Shown: positions 53,320-63,133 of the stretch, in pieces
How positions within the stretch are numbered: position 1 is the first letter of the stretch
Layout: the number at the start of each line of letters is the position of its first letter
Origin: [Clostridium] scindens ATCC 35704
GTDB lineage: Bacteria; Bacillota; Clostridia; Lachnospirales; Lachnospiraceae
DNA: 64,000 bases
Reading direction: 5' to 3'
Assembly (NCBI RefSeq): GCF_004295125.1
Contig: NZ_CP036170.1
Coordinates: 2,234,501 to 2,298,500, forward strand
Translations under genes and position numbers: made by a program
Notes under the pieces: model-generated
Told to the model about the DNA's origin: nothing
The model's database searches: none
What the model saw: the letters and a program-made list of their open reading frames with translations, nothing else

Positions 53320-54375
53320 ATGTTTAGAGACAAGACGAAAAAGGTTTGGATAGGAGATGTGTGCATAGGCGGGGGGAGCCCGGTTGCCATCCAGTCTATG
53401 ACGAATACCAGGACGGAGGATGTGGAGGCGACGGTGGCCCAGATTCTTGAACTGGAGAGGGCGGGATGCCAGATTATCCGCTGCGCGGTTCCGACGATGG
53501 AGGCAGCGCAGGCGCTTGCAAAGATCAAGAAGAAGATTCATATTCCGCTGGTGGCGGATATTCATTTTGACTACCGCCTGGCAATTGCGGCAATTGAGAA
53601 TGGCGCAGACAAGATCAGGATCAACCCTGGAAATATCGGGGCCAGAGAACGCGTACAGGCAGTGGTGGATAAGGCAAAGGAACACCAGGTGCCTGTCCGC
53701 GTCGGCGTAAACAGCGGCTCTCTTGAGAAGCCTCTGGTAGAAAAGTATAAAGGCGTGACGTCGGAAGGCCTGGTTGAGAGCGCCATGGACAAGGTGCACA
53801 TGATAGAAGAGATGGGATATGACAATCTGGTGGTAAGCATCAAGTCTTCCGATGTTATGATGTGCGTCAAAGCCCATGAATTAATTGCAGATAGGTGTCA
53901 GTATCCGCTGCACGTAGGGATCACAGAGTCAGGGACCCTGCTGGCAGGCAACATCAAGTCTTCCATAGGCTTGGGGCTGATACTGAACCAGGGAATCGGA
54001 GATACCATCCGGGTATCCTTAACCGGAGATCCAGTTGAAGAGATCAAGTCTGCCAAACTGATACTTAAGACGCTGGGCCTTAGAAAAGGCGGCATCGAAG
54101 TGGTATCCTGCCCGACTTGCGGCAGGACTAAGATCGACCTGATCGGGCTGGCAAACCAGGTAGAGCAGATGGCGGCGGATATTCCGCTGGATATCAAAGT
54201 GGCGGTAATGGGCTGCGTTGTCAACGGGCCAGGAGAAGCCAAGGAGGCGGATATCGGTATAGCCGGCGGCATAGGAGAAGGCCTGCTGATCAAAAAGGGA
54301 CAGGTCGTAAAGAAAGTAAAAGAGGATCAATTGTTAGAAACGTTGAGACAGGAGTTGGTGCGCTGGAATGAGTAA
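53320..54375 (+). CDS. ispG: 4-hydroxy-3-methylbut-2-enyl-diphosphate synthase (flavodoxin/ferredoxin)
   Basis: 351 residues. Sixth enzyme step of the non-mevalonate isoprenoid pathway. GGGSPVAIQSMTNT opens the TIM barrel; the [4Fe-4S] ligands are in CPTCGRT (about 264 and 267) and GCVVNGPGEA (about 298). Bacterial form without the insert of plant enzymes. Start MFRDKTKKVW at 53320 is favoured by GAAAGGA about 8 bases upstream and family length; 53302 is an alternative. It overlaps polC by 8 bases. Confidence 0.95.
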   Translation: MFRDKTKKVWIGDVCIGGGSPVAIQSMTNTRTEDVEATVAQILELERAGCQIIRCAVPTMEAAQALAKIKKKIHIPLVADIHFDYRLAIAAIENGADKIRINPGNIGARERVQAVVDKAKEHQVPVRVGVNSGSLEKPLVEKYKGVTSEGLVESAMDKVHMIEEMGYDNLVVSIKSSDVMMCVKAHELIADRCQYPLHVGITESGTLLAGNIKSSIGLGLILNQGIGDTIRVSLTGDPVEEIKSAKLILKTLGLRKGGIEVVSCPTCGRTKIDLIGLANQVEQMAADIPLDIKVAVMGCVVNGPGEAKEADIGIAGGIGEGLLIKKGQVVKKVKEDQLLETLRQELVRWNE

Positions 54376-57300
54376 GCCGTTCTTTGAAGTATTTCCAACA
54401 TTAAAAGTAAATGAAGATATCCGCATGCTGTTTGAAGGCGTGGAAGTAACGAAAGTTGCGACCAATTCCGACCGGGATTTTATCAAGGTGCATCTTTACA
54501 GCCGCCATCTGATCCAGAAAAGGCGTATCTACGAAGTAGAGAGGCTGCTGAAGGATCAGCTGTTCGGACGCAGCCGCATCCAGATCGAAGTGAAGGAAAG
54601 GTATGAACTGTCAGAGCAGTATACGCCTGAGAACCTGATGAATGAATATTTTGACAGCCTTCTGCTGGAACTGAATGAAAAAAGCGTGGTGGAGCGCAGC
54701 ATGCTCCAAGGCTCAAGGTATCAGTTCGAAGAGGGGAATATCCTTTGCCTGACGCTTACTGACACCATAGTAGCCCAAGGGAAGAAAGAATCCCTGTCCG
54801 GTTATCTGGCAGAAGTATTTCAGGAAAGATTCCAGAGGCCCATTGAAGTACGGGTCACATATGAGAAGCCCAAGGATAGCAAGTTAAGATATAATGATGT
54901 CAAACTCAAGCAGGAAGTAGACGCCATACTGGAACATGCAGAAGCAGTTCAGGAGGAGAAGGAACTTAAGAAGAAGGCCCAGGATGAAAAGGAAGGCGCT
55001 TCTTCAAAGCCCACGAAGAGCCAGAATGGAAATGGCGCGGGCAAAAAGGAAAAGAAGGCGTTCTTCGGGAATGGCAGAAGGGATGGATTCTCTTATAAGA
55101 AGAATTCCAATGATCCGAACCTGATCTTTGGACGAGATTTTGATGATGAGACGATAGAACTAAAGCAGTTAGTTGGCGAGATGGGTGAGATTACCATCCG
55201 CGGCAAGGTCATCAGTTTTGACACCCGGGAGATCCGTAACGAGAAGACAATCATCATGTATGCGGTGACAGACTTTACAGATACGATCATGGTCAAGATG
55301 TTTGTGCGAAACGAGCAGCTGCCGGATATTCTGGCAGACGTAAAGAAAGGCGCGTTCCTTAAGATCAAGGGAGTCACCACCATTGATAAATTTGACGGGG
55401 AACTTACCATTGGGTCGATCACAGGAATCCGAAAGATTAATGATTTTACGGAGTCCAGGAAGGATACGGCTCCGGAAAAGAGGGTAGAGCTTCATTGCCA
55501 TACGAAGATGAGCGATATGGATGGCGTATCGGAAGTAAAGGATCTTGTAAAACGTGCCCATGACTGGGGACACAAGGCGATTGCCATTACTGACCACGGA
55601 GTAGTCCAGGCATTCCCGGACGCCAACCATTACATCGAGACCCTGGATAAGGACGATCCTTTTAAGGTGATCTACGGAGTAGAAGGCTATCTGGTAGATG
55701 ACCTTACGGATGTGGCCTTGGGTGAAAAGGGGCAGACCCTGGACGATGTCTATGTAGTATTCGATCTGGAGACGACGGGCTTTAGTCCGATTAAGGATAA
55801 GATTATTGAGATAGGCGCGGTGAAGGTAGAGAACGGGAAGATAACAGAGCGGTTCAGTACATTTGTGAATCCCAAGATTCCAATCCCGTTTCGTATTACC
55901 CAGCTGACCAGCATTACGGATCAGATGGTCATGGATGCGCCGGATATTGATACGGTGCTCCCACAATTCTTGGAATTCATTGGGGACGCAGTTCTGGTAG
56001 CGCATAATGCGTCTTTCGACGTGGGATTTATCGAGCAGAATTGCAGATACCAGGATATTGTGCCGAATTTTACTTCTGTGGATACGGTGGCCATGGCCAG
56101 AATCCTTCTTCCTACATTGTCGAAGTTTAAGCTCAATGTAGTAGCCAACGCACTCCATATATCCCTGGAGAACCATCACCGGGCAGTGGACGACGCAGGC
56201 GCCACCGCGGAGATCTTCGTGAAGTTCGTGGAGATGCTGAAGGAACGCAATATCAATGATCTGGCAAGGTTAAACCAGTTTGGCAGCAATAATGCGGATG
56301 CGATCAAGAAGCTTCCCACATACCATGTGATCATACTGGCTCTGAATGAAGTAGGCCGGGTGAATCTATATACCCTGATATCCAAGTCTCATCTGGATTA
56401 TTATGCCAGGCGGCCCAGAATCCCCAAGAGCGAGCTGTCCAAATACAGGGAAGGACTGATGGTAGGCAGCGCCTGCGAGGCGGGAGAACTGTATCAGGCT
56501 ATCCTGAACGAAAAGTCGGAAGAACGGATCGCGAGGATCGTTAATTTCTATGATTATCTGGAGATACAGCCATTGGGAAATAACCGATTTATGATTGCCA
56601 GCGACCGTATTGAGAATGTACAGAGTGAAGAAGATCTTAAGAAGATCAACAAGAAGATCGTGGATCTGGGAGACCGATTCAACAAGCCGGTGGTAGGTAC
56701 CTGCGATGTGCATTTTATGGATCCGGAAGATGAAGTCTACCGGCGCATCATCATGGCAGGAAAAGGCTTCGGGGATGCGGACGAGCAGGCGCCACTCTAT
56801 CTGCGCACCACCGACGAGATGTTAGAAGAGTTTGAATATCTGGGTTCGACAAAAGCAAAGGAGATCGTGATAGACAATCCCTGTAAGATTGCGGATATGG
56901 CAGAAAAGATTACGCCGGTAAGGCCGGACAAGTGCCCGCCCGTAATTCCCGATTCCGATAAGATGCTGAGGGAGATCTGCTACAATAAGGCCCACTCCAT
57001 GTACGGGGAAGAGCTGCCGCCGATTGTTACGGAGCGTCTGGAGAGGGAACTGAATTCCATCATCTCCAACGGCTTCGCAGTAATGTACATTATAGCGCAG
57101 AAACTGGTGTGGAAGTCCAATGAGGATGGCTATCTGGTTGGATCCCGTGGCTCCGTAGGATCTTCCTTCGTGGCGACTATGGCGGGAATTACCGAGGTAA
57201 ATCCCTTGAGCCCTCATTACTACTGCAAGCATTGCCATTACAGCGACTTCGAGTCTGAAGAAGTGCGGGCATTTGCCGGCGGCTGCGGATGGGATATGCC

Positions 57301-58867
57301 GGATAAGAACTGCCCCGTCTGCGGGGAGAAGCTGGTTAAGGACGGATTCGATATTCCTTTCGAGACGTTCCTTGGGTTCAAGGGGAACAAGGAGCCGGAT
57401 ATTGACCTTAACTTCTCTGGCGACTATCAAAGTAACGCCCACAAGTATACGGAGGTCATCTTCGGCGCAGGCCAGACATACCGTGCAGGCACGGTAGGAA
57501 CATTGGCAGATAAGACGGCGTTCGGCTATGTGAAGAATTACTATGAGGAGCGGGGGCAGCGGAAGAGAAACTGCGAGATTGACCGGATTGTCCAGGGGTG
57601 TACTGGAATCCGAAGGAGTACCGGACAGCATCCGGGAGGCATCATTGTGCTTCCTCTGGGGGAAGAGATTAATTCATTTACTCCGGTACAGCATCCGGCC
57701 AATGATATGACGACGGACATCGTCACCACCCACTTTGACTACCATTCTATTGATCACAATCTGCTGAAACTTGACATCCTGGGCCATGATGATCCGACCA
57801 TGATCAAGACGCTGGAAGAGTACATCAGTTCTCCAGCGCTGGAAAATGAATACAATGAGTCGGACAACCGATTCGTGGCAACCAAGATTCCTCTGGACGA
57901 CAAGGGGGTAATGTCCTTGTTTCATGATACGTCGGCCCTGGGAATCAAGCCGGATGACATTGGCGGCTGCCCGGTGGGATGCCTTGGCATCCCGGAATTC
58001 GGAACGGACTTTGTCGTACAGATGGTGGTTGATACCCAGCCAAAGACCTTGTCTGACTTGATCCGTATCTCCGGTCTGTCCCATGGCACGGACGTGTGGC
58101 TTAACAACGCCCAGGAATTGATCAAGAGCGGAAAGGCTACCATATCAACGGCAATCTGTACCCGCGATGATATCATGACCTACCTGATCAATAAAGGGAT
58201 GGACAGTGAATTATCCTTTACCATTATGGAAAAAGTAAGAAAAGGAAAAGGGCTTACAGACGATTTCGAGAAATCCATGAAGGAGGCCGGAGTCCCTGAC
58301 TGGTATATCTGGTCTTGCAAGCAGATCAAGTATATGTTCCCGAAGGCCCATGCGGCGGCCTACGTTATGATGGCGTACCGGATCGCTTACTGCAAGATCA
58401 ATTATCCGCTGGCCTATTATGGGGCGTATTTTGGAATCCGCGCGGACGCGTTCTCCTATGAGATCATGTGCCGAGGCAAGGATGTGCTGCAGCATTATAT
58501 CGATGAATATAACAGCCGGTCTGCGACTCTGAGCAAGAAGGAACAGGACACGATGAAAGATATGAAGATTGTCCAGGAGATGTATGCCAGAGGGTATGAA
58601 TTTATGCCCATGGACATCTACAAGGCTCAGGCGACCAAGTTCCTGATTATTGACGGGAAACTGATGCCGCCCCTTTCAAGCATTGACGGAATGGGAGAAA
58701 AGGCGGCAGAAGCGGTGGCGGAAGCGTCCAAGGACGGGCCATATCTGTCAAGGGACGACTTCCGGCAGCGTACCAAAGCCAGCAAGTCGGTCATTGACTA
58801 TATGGTGGAACTGGGCATACTGTCCGACTTGCCGGAATCCAATCAGCTGTCGCTGTTTGACTTCTAG
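54368..58867 (+). CDS. polC: DNA polymerase III alpha subunit, Gram-positive PolC type
   Basis: 1,499 residues, slightly longer than B. subtilis PolC. N-terminal domain and OB fold, then PHP domain opening ELHCHTKMSDMDG near residue 376, interrupted by the DEDDh proofreading exonuclease (VVFDLETTGFSPIKDK near 460; NHHRAVDDAGATAE near 600). Palm begins GSRGSVGSSFVATMAGITEV; a zinc site (CKHC ... CPVC, about 953-990) precedes the catalytic EPDIDLNFSGDYQ near 1010. The linker at 185-235 is Lys-rich. Replicative polymerase; the low-GC Gram-positive hallmark of the window. Confidence 0.98.
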   Translation: MSKPFFEVFPTLKVNEDIRMLFEGVEVTKVATNSDRDFIKVHLYSRHLIQKRRIYEVERLLKDQLFGRSRIQIEVKERYELSEQYTPENLMNEYFDSLLLELNEKSVVERSMLQGSRYQFEEGNILCLTLTDTIVAQGKKESLSGYLAEVFQERFQRPIEVRVTYEKPKDSKLRYNDVKLKQEVDAILEHAEAVQEEKELKKKAQDEKEGASSKPTKSQNGNGAGKKEKKAFFGNGRRDGFSYKKNSNDPNLIFGRDFDDETIELKQLVGEMGEITIRGKVISFDTREIRNEKTIIMYAVTDFTDTIMVKMFVRNEQLPDILADVKKGAFLKIKGVTTIDKFDGELTIGSITGIRKINDFTESRKDTAPEKRVELHCHTKMSDMDGVSEVKDLVKRAHDWGHKAIAITDHGVVQAFPDANHYIETLDKDDPFKVIYGVEGYLVDDLTDVALGEKGQTLDDVYVVFDLETTGFSPIKDKIIEIGAVKVENGKITERFSTFVNPKIPIPFRITQLTSITDQMVMDAPDIDTVLPQFLEFIGDAVLVAHNASFDVGFIEQNCRYQDIVPNFTSVDTVAMARILLPTLSKFKLNVVANALHISLENHHRAVDDAGATAEIFVKFVEMLKERNINDLARLNQFGSNNADAIKKLPTYHVIILALNEVGRVNLYTLISKSHLDYYARRPRIPKSELSKYREGLMVGSACEAGELYQAILNEKSEERIARIVNFYDYLEIQPLGNNRFMIASDRIENVQSEEDLKKINKKIVDLGDRFNKPVVGTCDVHFMDPEDEVYRRIIMAGKGFGDADEQAPLYLRTTDEMLEEFEYLGSTKAKEIVIDNPCKIADMAEKITPVRPDKCPPVIPDSDKMLREICYNKAHSMYGEELPPIVTERLERELNSIISNGFAVMYIIAQKLVWKSNEDGYLVGSRGSVGSSFVATMAGITEVNPLSPHYYCKHCHYSDFESEEVRAFAGGCGWDMPDKNCPVCGEKLVKDGFDIPFETFLGFKGNKEPDIDLNFSGDYQSNAHKYTEVIFGAGQTYRAGTVGTLADKTAFGYVKNYYEERGQRKRNCEIDRIVQGCTGIRRSTGQHPGGIIVLPLGEEINSFTPVQHPANDMTTDIVTTHFDYHSIDHNLLKLDILGHDDPTMIKTLEEYISSPALENEYNESDNRFVATKIPLDDKGVMSLFHDTSALGIKPDDIGGCPVGCLGIPEFGTDFVVQMVVDTQPKTLSDLIRISGLSHGTDVWLNNAQELIKSGKATISTAICTRDDIMTYLINKGMDSELSFTIMEKVRKGKGLTDDFEKSMKEAGVPDWYIWSCKQIKYMFPKAHAAAYVMMAYRIAYCKINYPLAYYGAYFGIRADAFSYEIMCRGKDVLQHYIDEYNSRSATLSKKEQDTMKDMKIVQEMYARGYEFMPMDIYKAQATKFLIIDGKLMPPLSSIDGMGEKAAEAVAEASKDGPYLSRDDFRQRTKASKSVIDYMVELGILSDLPESNQLSLFDF

Positions 58868-58940
58868 CGTGCCGGAATCCGAAGTGACTGTGCGGTATGA
58901 TAGAAGAAAAATAAGAAATAAGAAATGAGAGGAAAACCAA

Positions 58941-59807
58941 ATGTGGCTACTATATGCTGTGGGCTCTTCGTTTTTTGCAGGGATTACTGCGATCCTTGTG
59001 AAAATCGGAGTGGAAGATACGGACTCCCACTTGCTGACTGCGCTTAGGACGATCGTAGTATTAATATTTTCCTGGATTATGGTATTTGTCGTTGGATCCC
59101 AGGGAACCATCTCAGAGGTATCGCCAAAGACGCTGCTATTCTTGTGCGCGTCCGGAATTACTACCGGGGCATCCTGGATCTGCTATTTTCACGCATTGCA
59201 GATCGGAGATGTCAATAAGGTGGTGCCCATCGACAAGTCCAGCGTAGTGCTGACGATTCTTCTGGGCGTCCTGTTCCTGGGGGAGCCCATGAGCGTGTCA
59301 AAGGGAATCTGCGTTATACTGATTGCCGCGGGAACCTATCTGATGATCGAGAAGAAGCAAGGGACGGAAGAAGGAAAGAAAAAGAGCAAAAGCGCCATTC
59401 TATATGCCCTGCTGTCGGCTGTCTTTGCGTCGCTGACAGCACTGCTTAGCAAAATTGGCATTGTAGGGATAGAATCCAATCTTGGCACGGCTATACGTAC
59501 CATTATCGTTCTGATCATGGCGTGGCTGATCGTGGTGGCGGGAGGAAAGCAGAAGCAGATCAAGGATGTAAGCAGGAAAAGCTGGACTTTTATCATCCTA
59601 TCCGGAATCGCTACCGGCCTGTCGTGGCTATGCTATTACCGGGCCTTGCAGGATGGGCCGATCAGCGTAGTGCTGCCGATTGACAAGTTAAGCATCCTGA
59701 TATCCATCGCTTTTGCATATATTATATTTAAGGAACGGCTTACGAGGAAATCAGGCCTGGGACTTGCCATGATTGTAGCCGGGACACTGGGGATGGTGGT
59801 GCTATGA
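58941..59807 (+). CDS. EamA family DMT transporter
   Basis: 288 residues, two EamA repeats of about 140 with ten spans. Repeats are unusually alike: LTALRTIVVLIFSWIMVFVV at residue 34 and LGTAIRTIIVLIMAWLIVVA near 180; both repeats contain a TG-SW-CYF/Y-ALQ phrase. A charged loop (KKQGTEEGKKKSK) joins them. Substrate unknown. Coupled to the next transporter by ATGA, so they may form a pair. Confidence 0.9.
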   Translation: MWLLYAVGSSFFAGITAILVKIGVEDTDSHLLTALRTIVVLIFSWIMVFVVGSQGTISEVSPKTLLFLCASGITTGASWICYFHALQIGDVNKVVPIDKSSVVLTILLGVLFLGEPMSVSKGICVILIAAGTYLMIEKKQGTEEGKKKSKSAILYALLSAVFASLTALLSKIGIVGIESNLGTAIRTIIVLIMAWLIVVAGGKQKQIKDVSRKSWTFIILSGIATGLSWLCYYRALQDGPISVVLPIDKLSILISIAFAYIIFKERLTRKSGLGLAMIVAGTLGMVVL

Positions 59808-60667
59808 GTGGCAGCAGGCGTTATAAAGGAATCTTATACATTATCCTGTCCGCATTCTGCTTCGCGCTTATGAACCTTTTCGTCCGCCTGGCAGGCGATT
59901 TGCCTTCAATCCAGAAAAGTTTCTTCCGTAACTTTGTTGCGGCAATTTTTGCATGCATGATCCTTTTAAAAGATGGCGTGCCGTTTCGGTGCAGGAAGGA
60001 GAATCTAAAGTTTATGCTTCTGCGCTCCGTCTTCGGGACGCTTGGAATTCTTTGCAATTTCTATGCAGTGGATCATCTGGTGCTTGCAGATGCGTCCATG
60101 CTAAATAAGATGTCTCCATTTTTTGCGGTGCTATTTAGTTTCCTGATTTTAAAAGAGCAGGTGAAGGTACCCCAGGCATTGATGGTGGCAGGCGCATTTG
60201 CAGGAAGCATGTTCGTTGTAAAGCCGACGCTTACGAATATGGATCTTGTCCCATCCATGATCGGGCTTCTCGGCGGAATTGGCGCGGGCGCGGCTTATAC
60301 GATGGTCAGAAAACTGGGAGAGAATGGGGAAAAAGGCCCGTTTATCGTGTTCTTCTTCTCGACGTTCTCATGCTTATTCACCTTGCCTTGGCTGATCTTT
60401 GACTATCATCCTATGTCCCTGTCCCAGACCGCTACCCTTCTAATGGCTGGTATTGCGGCGGCAGGAGGGCAGTTCTCCATAACCGCGGCCTATTGCCATG
60501 CGCCGGCAAGGGAGATCTCCGTCTATGATTATTCGCAGATTATCTTCTCGGCTGGATTGGGATTTGTCATATTCGGACAGGTTCCGGATGCTTTTAGCTG
60601 GGTTGGATATGGAATTATATGTACGATGGCAGTACTGATGTTTTTATATAACATAAGAAACCAATAG
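59804..60667 (+). CDS. EamA family DMT transporter
   Basis: 287 residues, ten spans in two repeats. LSAFCFALMNLFVRLAGDLP and NFYAVDHLVLADASMLNKMS are typical of RhaT/EamA carriers of this clade. Coupled to the preceding transporter by an ATGA overlap. The stop codon lies inside the hairpin at 60663-60714. Substrate unknown. Confidence 0.9.
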   Translation: MSGSRRYKGILYIILSAFCFALMNLFVRLAGDLPSIQKSFFRNFVAAIFACMILLKDGVPFRCRKENLKFMLLRSVFGTLGILCNFYAVDHLVLADASMLNKMSPFFAVLFSFLILKEQVKVPQALMVAGAFAGSMFVVKPTLTNMDLVPSMIGLLGGIGAGAAYTMVRKLGENGEKGPFIVFFFSTFSCLFTLPWLIFDYHPMSLSQTATLLMAGIAAAGGQFSITAAYCHAPAREISVYDYSQIIFSAGLGFVIFGQVPDAFSWVGYGIICTMAVLMFLYNIRNQ

Positions 60668-60714
60668 CCTCTTTTCTGTATACACTATAAGTGAAAACAG
60701 AAATAGAGGCTATT
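60663..60714 (+). promoter_or_regulatory. Long hairpin sequestering a ribosome site
   Basis: AATAGCCTCT and TTTCTGT (60663-60679) pair with ACAGAAA and AGAGGCTATT (60697-60714): 17 bp with one bulged T at 60704. No T-run follows, so it is a poor terminator by itself. It includes AGAGG (60705-60709), the likely ribosome site of the ATG at 60718, and may block its translation. Confidence 0.6.
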
Positions 60715-60717
60715 ATT

Positions 60718-60891
60718 ATGAAATTAAGATACTGCAATAAGAATCAGGAATGCATTGACTTTTTTGCACAATATGGGACAAGTTCCAATCCGGCAAGTGG
60801 AAGTTTTATCCCGGATGCGCGTTTAGGCTGGCTAAAAAAAGTGGTGAAAGAGCAGTTTGTGCATATACTATTTCAAAAGACTAAATTATAA
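60718..60891 (+). CDS. Small hypothetical protein, 57 residues
   Basis: Begins MKLRYCNKNQECIDFFAQYG, with two Cys at residues 6 and 11, and ends basic (WLKKVVKEQFVHILFQKTKL). I do not recognise it. No membrane or signal segment. The start has AGAGG 8 bases before it, held in a stem. A longer frame from 60691 would begin within the stem loop and has no site. The gene is 13 bases before the DUF2935 gene. It could be a regulatory leader or a small protein. Confidence 0.5.
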   Translation: MKLRYCNKNQECIDFFAQYGTSSNPASGSFIPDARLGWLKKVVKEQFVHILFQKTKL

Positions 60892-60904
60892 GGTATGCAA
60901 AAAT

Positions 60905-61822
60905 ATGAATCAATATGTGACATTATCATTAGAGTCCCACTTATTTTTTGGAAGAATTATGAAAGAGCACGCGCTATTTCTAATGGCAGGATTTCCTGCA
61001 AAGAATGAGGCGTTCATTGAGAAGGCGGATTGGTATCGTGCCCAGTTTGAAGACTTGCTGGCACAGGCCGTAAAAATCAGCAATGGGACTATAAGGCAAG
61101 GCGTGCTGAAGTCAGGAGAAATATTTACCGAATATACAATAAAAGCCGAAAAAAGCACGAGTTGCCTTACGGGAATTTCTATTGATACTTGCATTACAGA
61201 AGATGAGATGAAGTTGGTGCCAGGTGACAAAATGACCTTGAACAGGGAACAGAGCCAGTTGATGGCAAGGCGGGTGAGGATGCTGAATGAAAGAGCGCTG
61301 GAACTGGTAACCGGCCTGATCTGCCTAAAGGAAGAGATATTGGAAGCCATGACAAAGTGTAAGATATATAATAGCAATTATCCGTTATTGATCCGGCATA
61401 TCATAAGAGAGGCCAAACTATACAAGGAAACGATTACGGAACTCAATACCAAAGGCTATATCTGTTCCAGAAATCTAAAAGCTATAGAAAAATTCTGGAA
61501 TCAGATCATGATGGAACATGCGCTATTTATCCGCGGGCTTCTGGATCCTTCGGAAGAAGAGTTGATTGAGGCTGCCGATGCATTTGCAGGAGATTATAAG
61601 AAATTGATTCGAGAGGCCCGGGAAATGGACTGTAGGACGATGGACGGACTGACAAGAAGGACGATAGAGGAGACAGTACGGTACCGGGAGTTTAAGGCAG
61701 CAGGAACAAAGGGAATTACGGAATGCAGGATTGAGTCGATCATACTTCCTTTGCTGGCGGATCATGTTCTAAGGGAAGCAAGCCACTATCTGCGCATCCT
61801 GCAATCGGAAGCAAAACGGTAA
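60905..61822 (+). CDS. DUF2935 family protein
   Basis: 305 residues, all helical. Two ferritin-like repeats: first SLESHLFFGRIMKEHALFLM near residue 8, second LKAIEKFWNQIMMEHALFIR near residue 200, each with His and Glu residues suited to a metal site. This is the tandem DUF2935 layout of Clostridia and Bacillus. Function is unknown; some members are linked to spores. The ATG at 60905 with AAGG upstream is preferred to 60857. Confidence 0.88.
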   Translation: MNQYVTLSLESHLFFGRIMKEHALFLMAGFPAKNEAFIEKADWYRAQFEDLLAQAVKISNGTIRQGVLKSGEIFTEYTIKAEKSTSCLTGISIDTCITEDEMKLVPGDKMTLNREQSQLMARRVRMLNERALELVTGLICLKEEILEAMTKCKIYNSNYPLLIRHIIREAKLYKETITELNTKGYICSRNLKAIEKFWNQIMMEHALFIRGLLDPSEEELIEAADAFAGDYKKLIREAREMDCRTMDGLTRRTIEETVRYREFKAAGTKGITECRIESIILPLLADHVLREASHYLRILQSEAKR

Positions 61823-61877
61823 GACTTCCTCCATGATACATGATTATGTGTCGAAAGAGCAGACGGCAAGGGCGGTA

Positions 61878-62063
61878 TTAATAAGACAAAAGCGTGACAG
61901 GATCGCCCATCTGAATGCCAAGTTCTCCATTCAGGCTGATAAGCGCGATACCGAGGATTGCGATAAATGCAGCCAGGCCATCCTTTTTCAGTGGCCTGGC
62001 TTTTGTGATGGACCATGCTGCAAGCGGCGTAAAAGGGGGGATGAAGAAAATGGTCCGTGGATT
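61878..62063 (-). pseudogene. Relic of an EamA/DMT transporter gene
   Basis: Minus-strand reading gives TPLAAWSITKARPLKKDG, then AAFIAILGIALISLNGELGIQMGDPVTLLS, which matches the end of the first EamA repeat (carrier span, charged loop, span, then GDxLTLL). The frame ends at a stop at 61878, and neither an intact start nor the rest of a transporter is found. The 330-base gap 61823-62152 otherwise holds only antisense shadows of this relic. Confidence 0.6.
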
Positions 62064-62152
62064 TGCAGCGGGATGCCTTCCAGATTCGAAATTATGCTCG
62101 TCGGAGGAATGTATGTTATAGTAGTAGCAGGTAAGTAAAAGGGAGGAAGACG

Positions 62153-63061
62153 ATGAAGATTGACAGACTGATCGGTATATTATCAATATTGCTGCAGCAG
62201 CAGCGGGTGACGGCTCCTTATCTTGCAGAGCGGTTCGAGGTCTCCAGGCGTACGATCAACAGGGATATCGAAGACTTGTGCAAGGCCGGAATTCCGCTAG
62301 TGACCGTGCAGGGCGCAAATGGCGGCATATCAATCATGGAAGGATACAGGCTGAATCGGACCCTTCTTACATCTTCGGATATGCAGGCGATCCTTGCCGG
62401 GCTTCGCAGCCTGGACAGCGTATCCGGTACCAGCAGGTATCAGCAGCTGATGGATAAGCTGGAGGTGAATCATACGACGCTTGCTTCCAACAGCCATATT
62501 CTGATCGACCTGTCCTCCTACTACAAGTCCACCCTGGCGCCGAAGATCGAATTGATCCAGGATGCCATTGAGGGAAGACATTATATCCAGTTTGACTATT
62601 ATGCGCCAGGCGGGGAGGGCGGTCGGTTGATCGAGCCTTATCTTTTGGTCTTCCAGTGGGCCTCCTGGTATGTGTGGGGATGGTGCACGAAGCGGGAAGA
62701 TTACCGGCTGTTCAAGTTAAACCGGATGCTGGAATTAAAGGTCGCAGGAGAGCAGTTTGAAGAACGCGATCTTCCCAAGTACGAGCCAAAGGTGGAGGCG
62801 GCATATCCTTTTGAAATCTCGGTGTCGGCCGTGTTCGAGCCGGAGATGAAGTGGAGGCTGATCGAAGAATATGGCGTGGACAGTTTCAGAATCAGGGAGG
62901 ATGGGAAGCTGCAGTTTCAATTTTATTTTCATGACAAGGAGAATCTGTTTAGTTGGCTGCTTACATTCGGCGATAAGGTGGAATTATTAGAGCCGGAAGG
63001 CCTTCGGGAGGAAATCCGGCTGCTGGCAGAAAATATCGGCAAAAAGTATAAGAAGAATTAG
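62153..63061 (+). CDS. HTH/WYL-domain transcriptional regulator (YafY type)
   Basis: 302 residues. N-terminal HTH_11 winged helix: RLIGILSILLQQQRVTAPYL, then AERFEVSRRTINRDIEDLC. WYL ligand domain near residues 140-215: YYAPGGEGGRLIEPYLLVFQ, then WASWYVWGWCTKREDYRLFK. C-terminal WCX-like extension. WYL proteins sense ligands (nucleic acid or small molecules). AGGGAGGAAG upstream. It precedes a broken effector-binding gene. Confidence 0.93.
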   Translation: MKIDRLIGILSILLQQQRVTAPYLAERFEVSRRTINRDIEDLCKAGIPLVTVQGANGGISIMEGYRLNRTLLTSSDMQAILAGLRSLDSVSGTSRYQQLMDKLEVNHTTLASNSHILIDLSSYYKSTLAPKIELIQDAIEGRHYIQFDYYAPGGEGGRLIEPYLLVFQWASWYVWGWCTKREDYRLFKLNRMLELKVAGEQFEERDLPKYEPKVEAAYPFEISVSAVFEPEMKWRLIEEYGVDSFRIREDGKLQFQFYFHDKENLFSWLLTFGDKVELLEPEGLREEIRLLAENIGKKYKKN

Positions 63062-63133
63062 AAACATGACACATAGGTGTCGTGTTAGGCGTGATATGCT
63101 TGTCATAAATAAAGAAAGCAAGAGGAAAACAGC

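Noticed and set aside
55169-56179. 336-residue minus-strand frame opposite polC
   Set aside because: No recognisable domains or ribosome site; lies wholly over the exonuclease region of polC, whose motifs are intact.
61833-62138. 101-residue plus-strand frame before the WYL regulator
   Set aside because: Reads opposite the EamA relic, and its sequence shows no domain; better explained as the relic's shadow.
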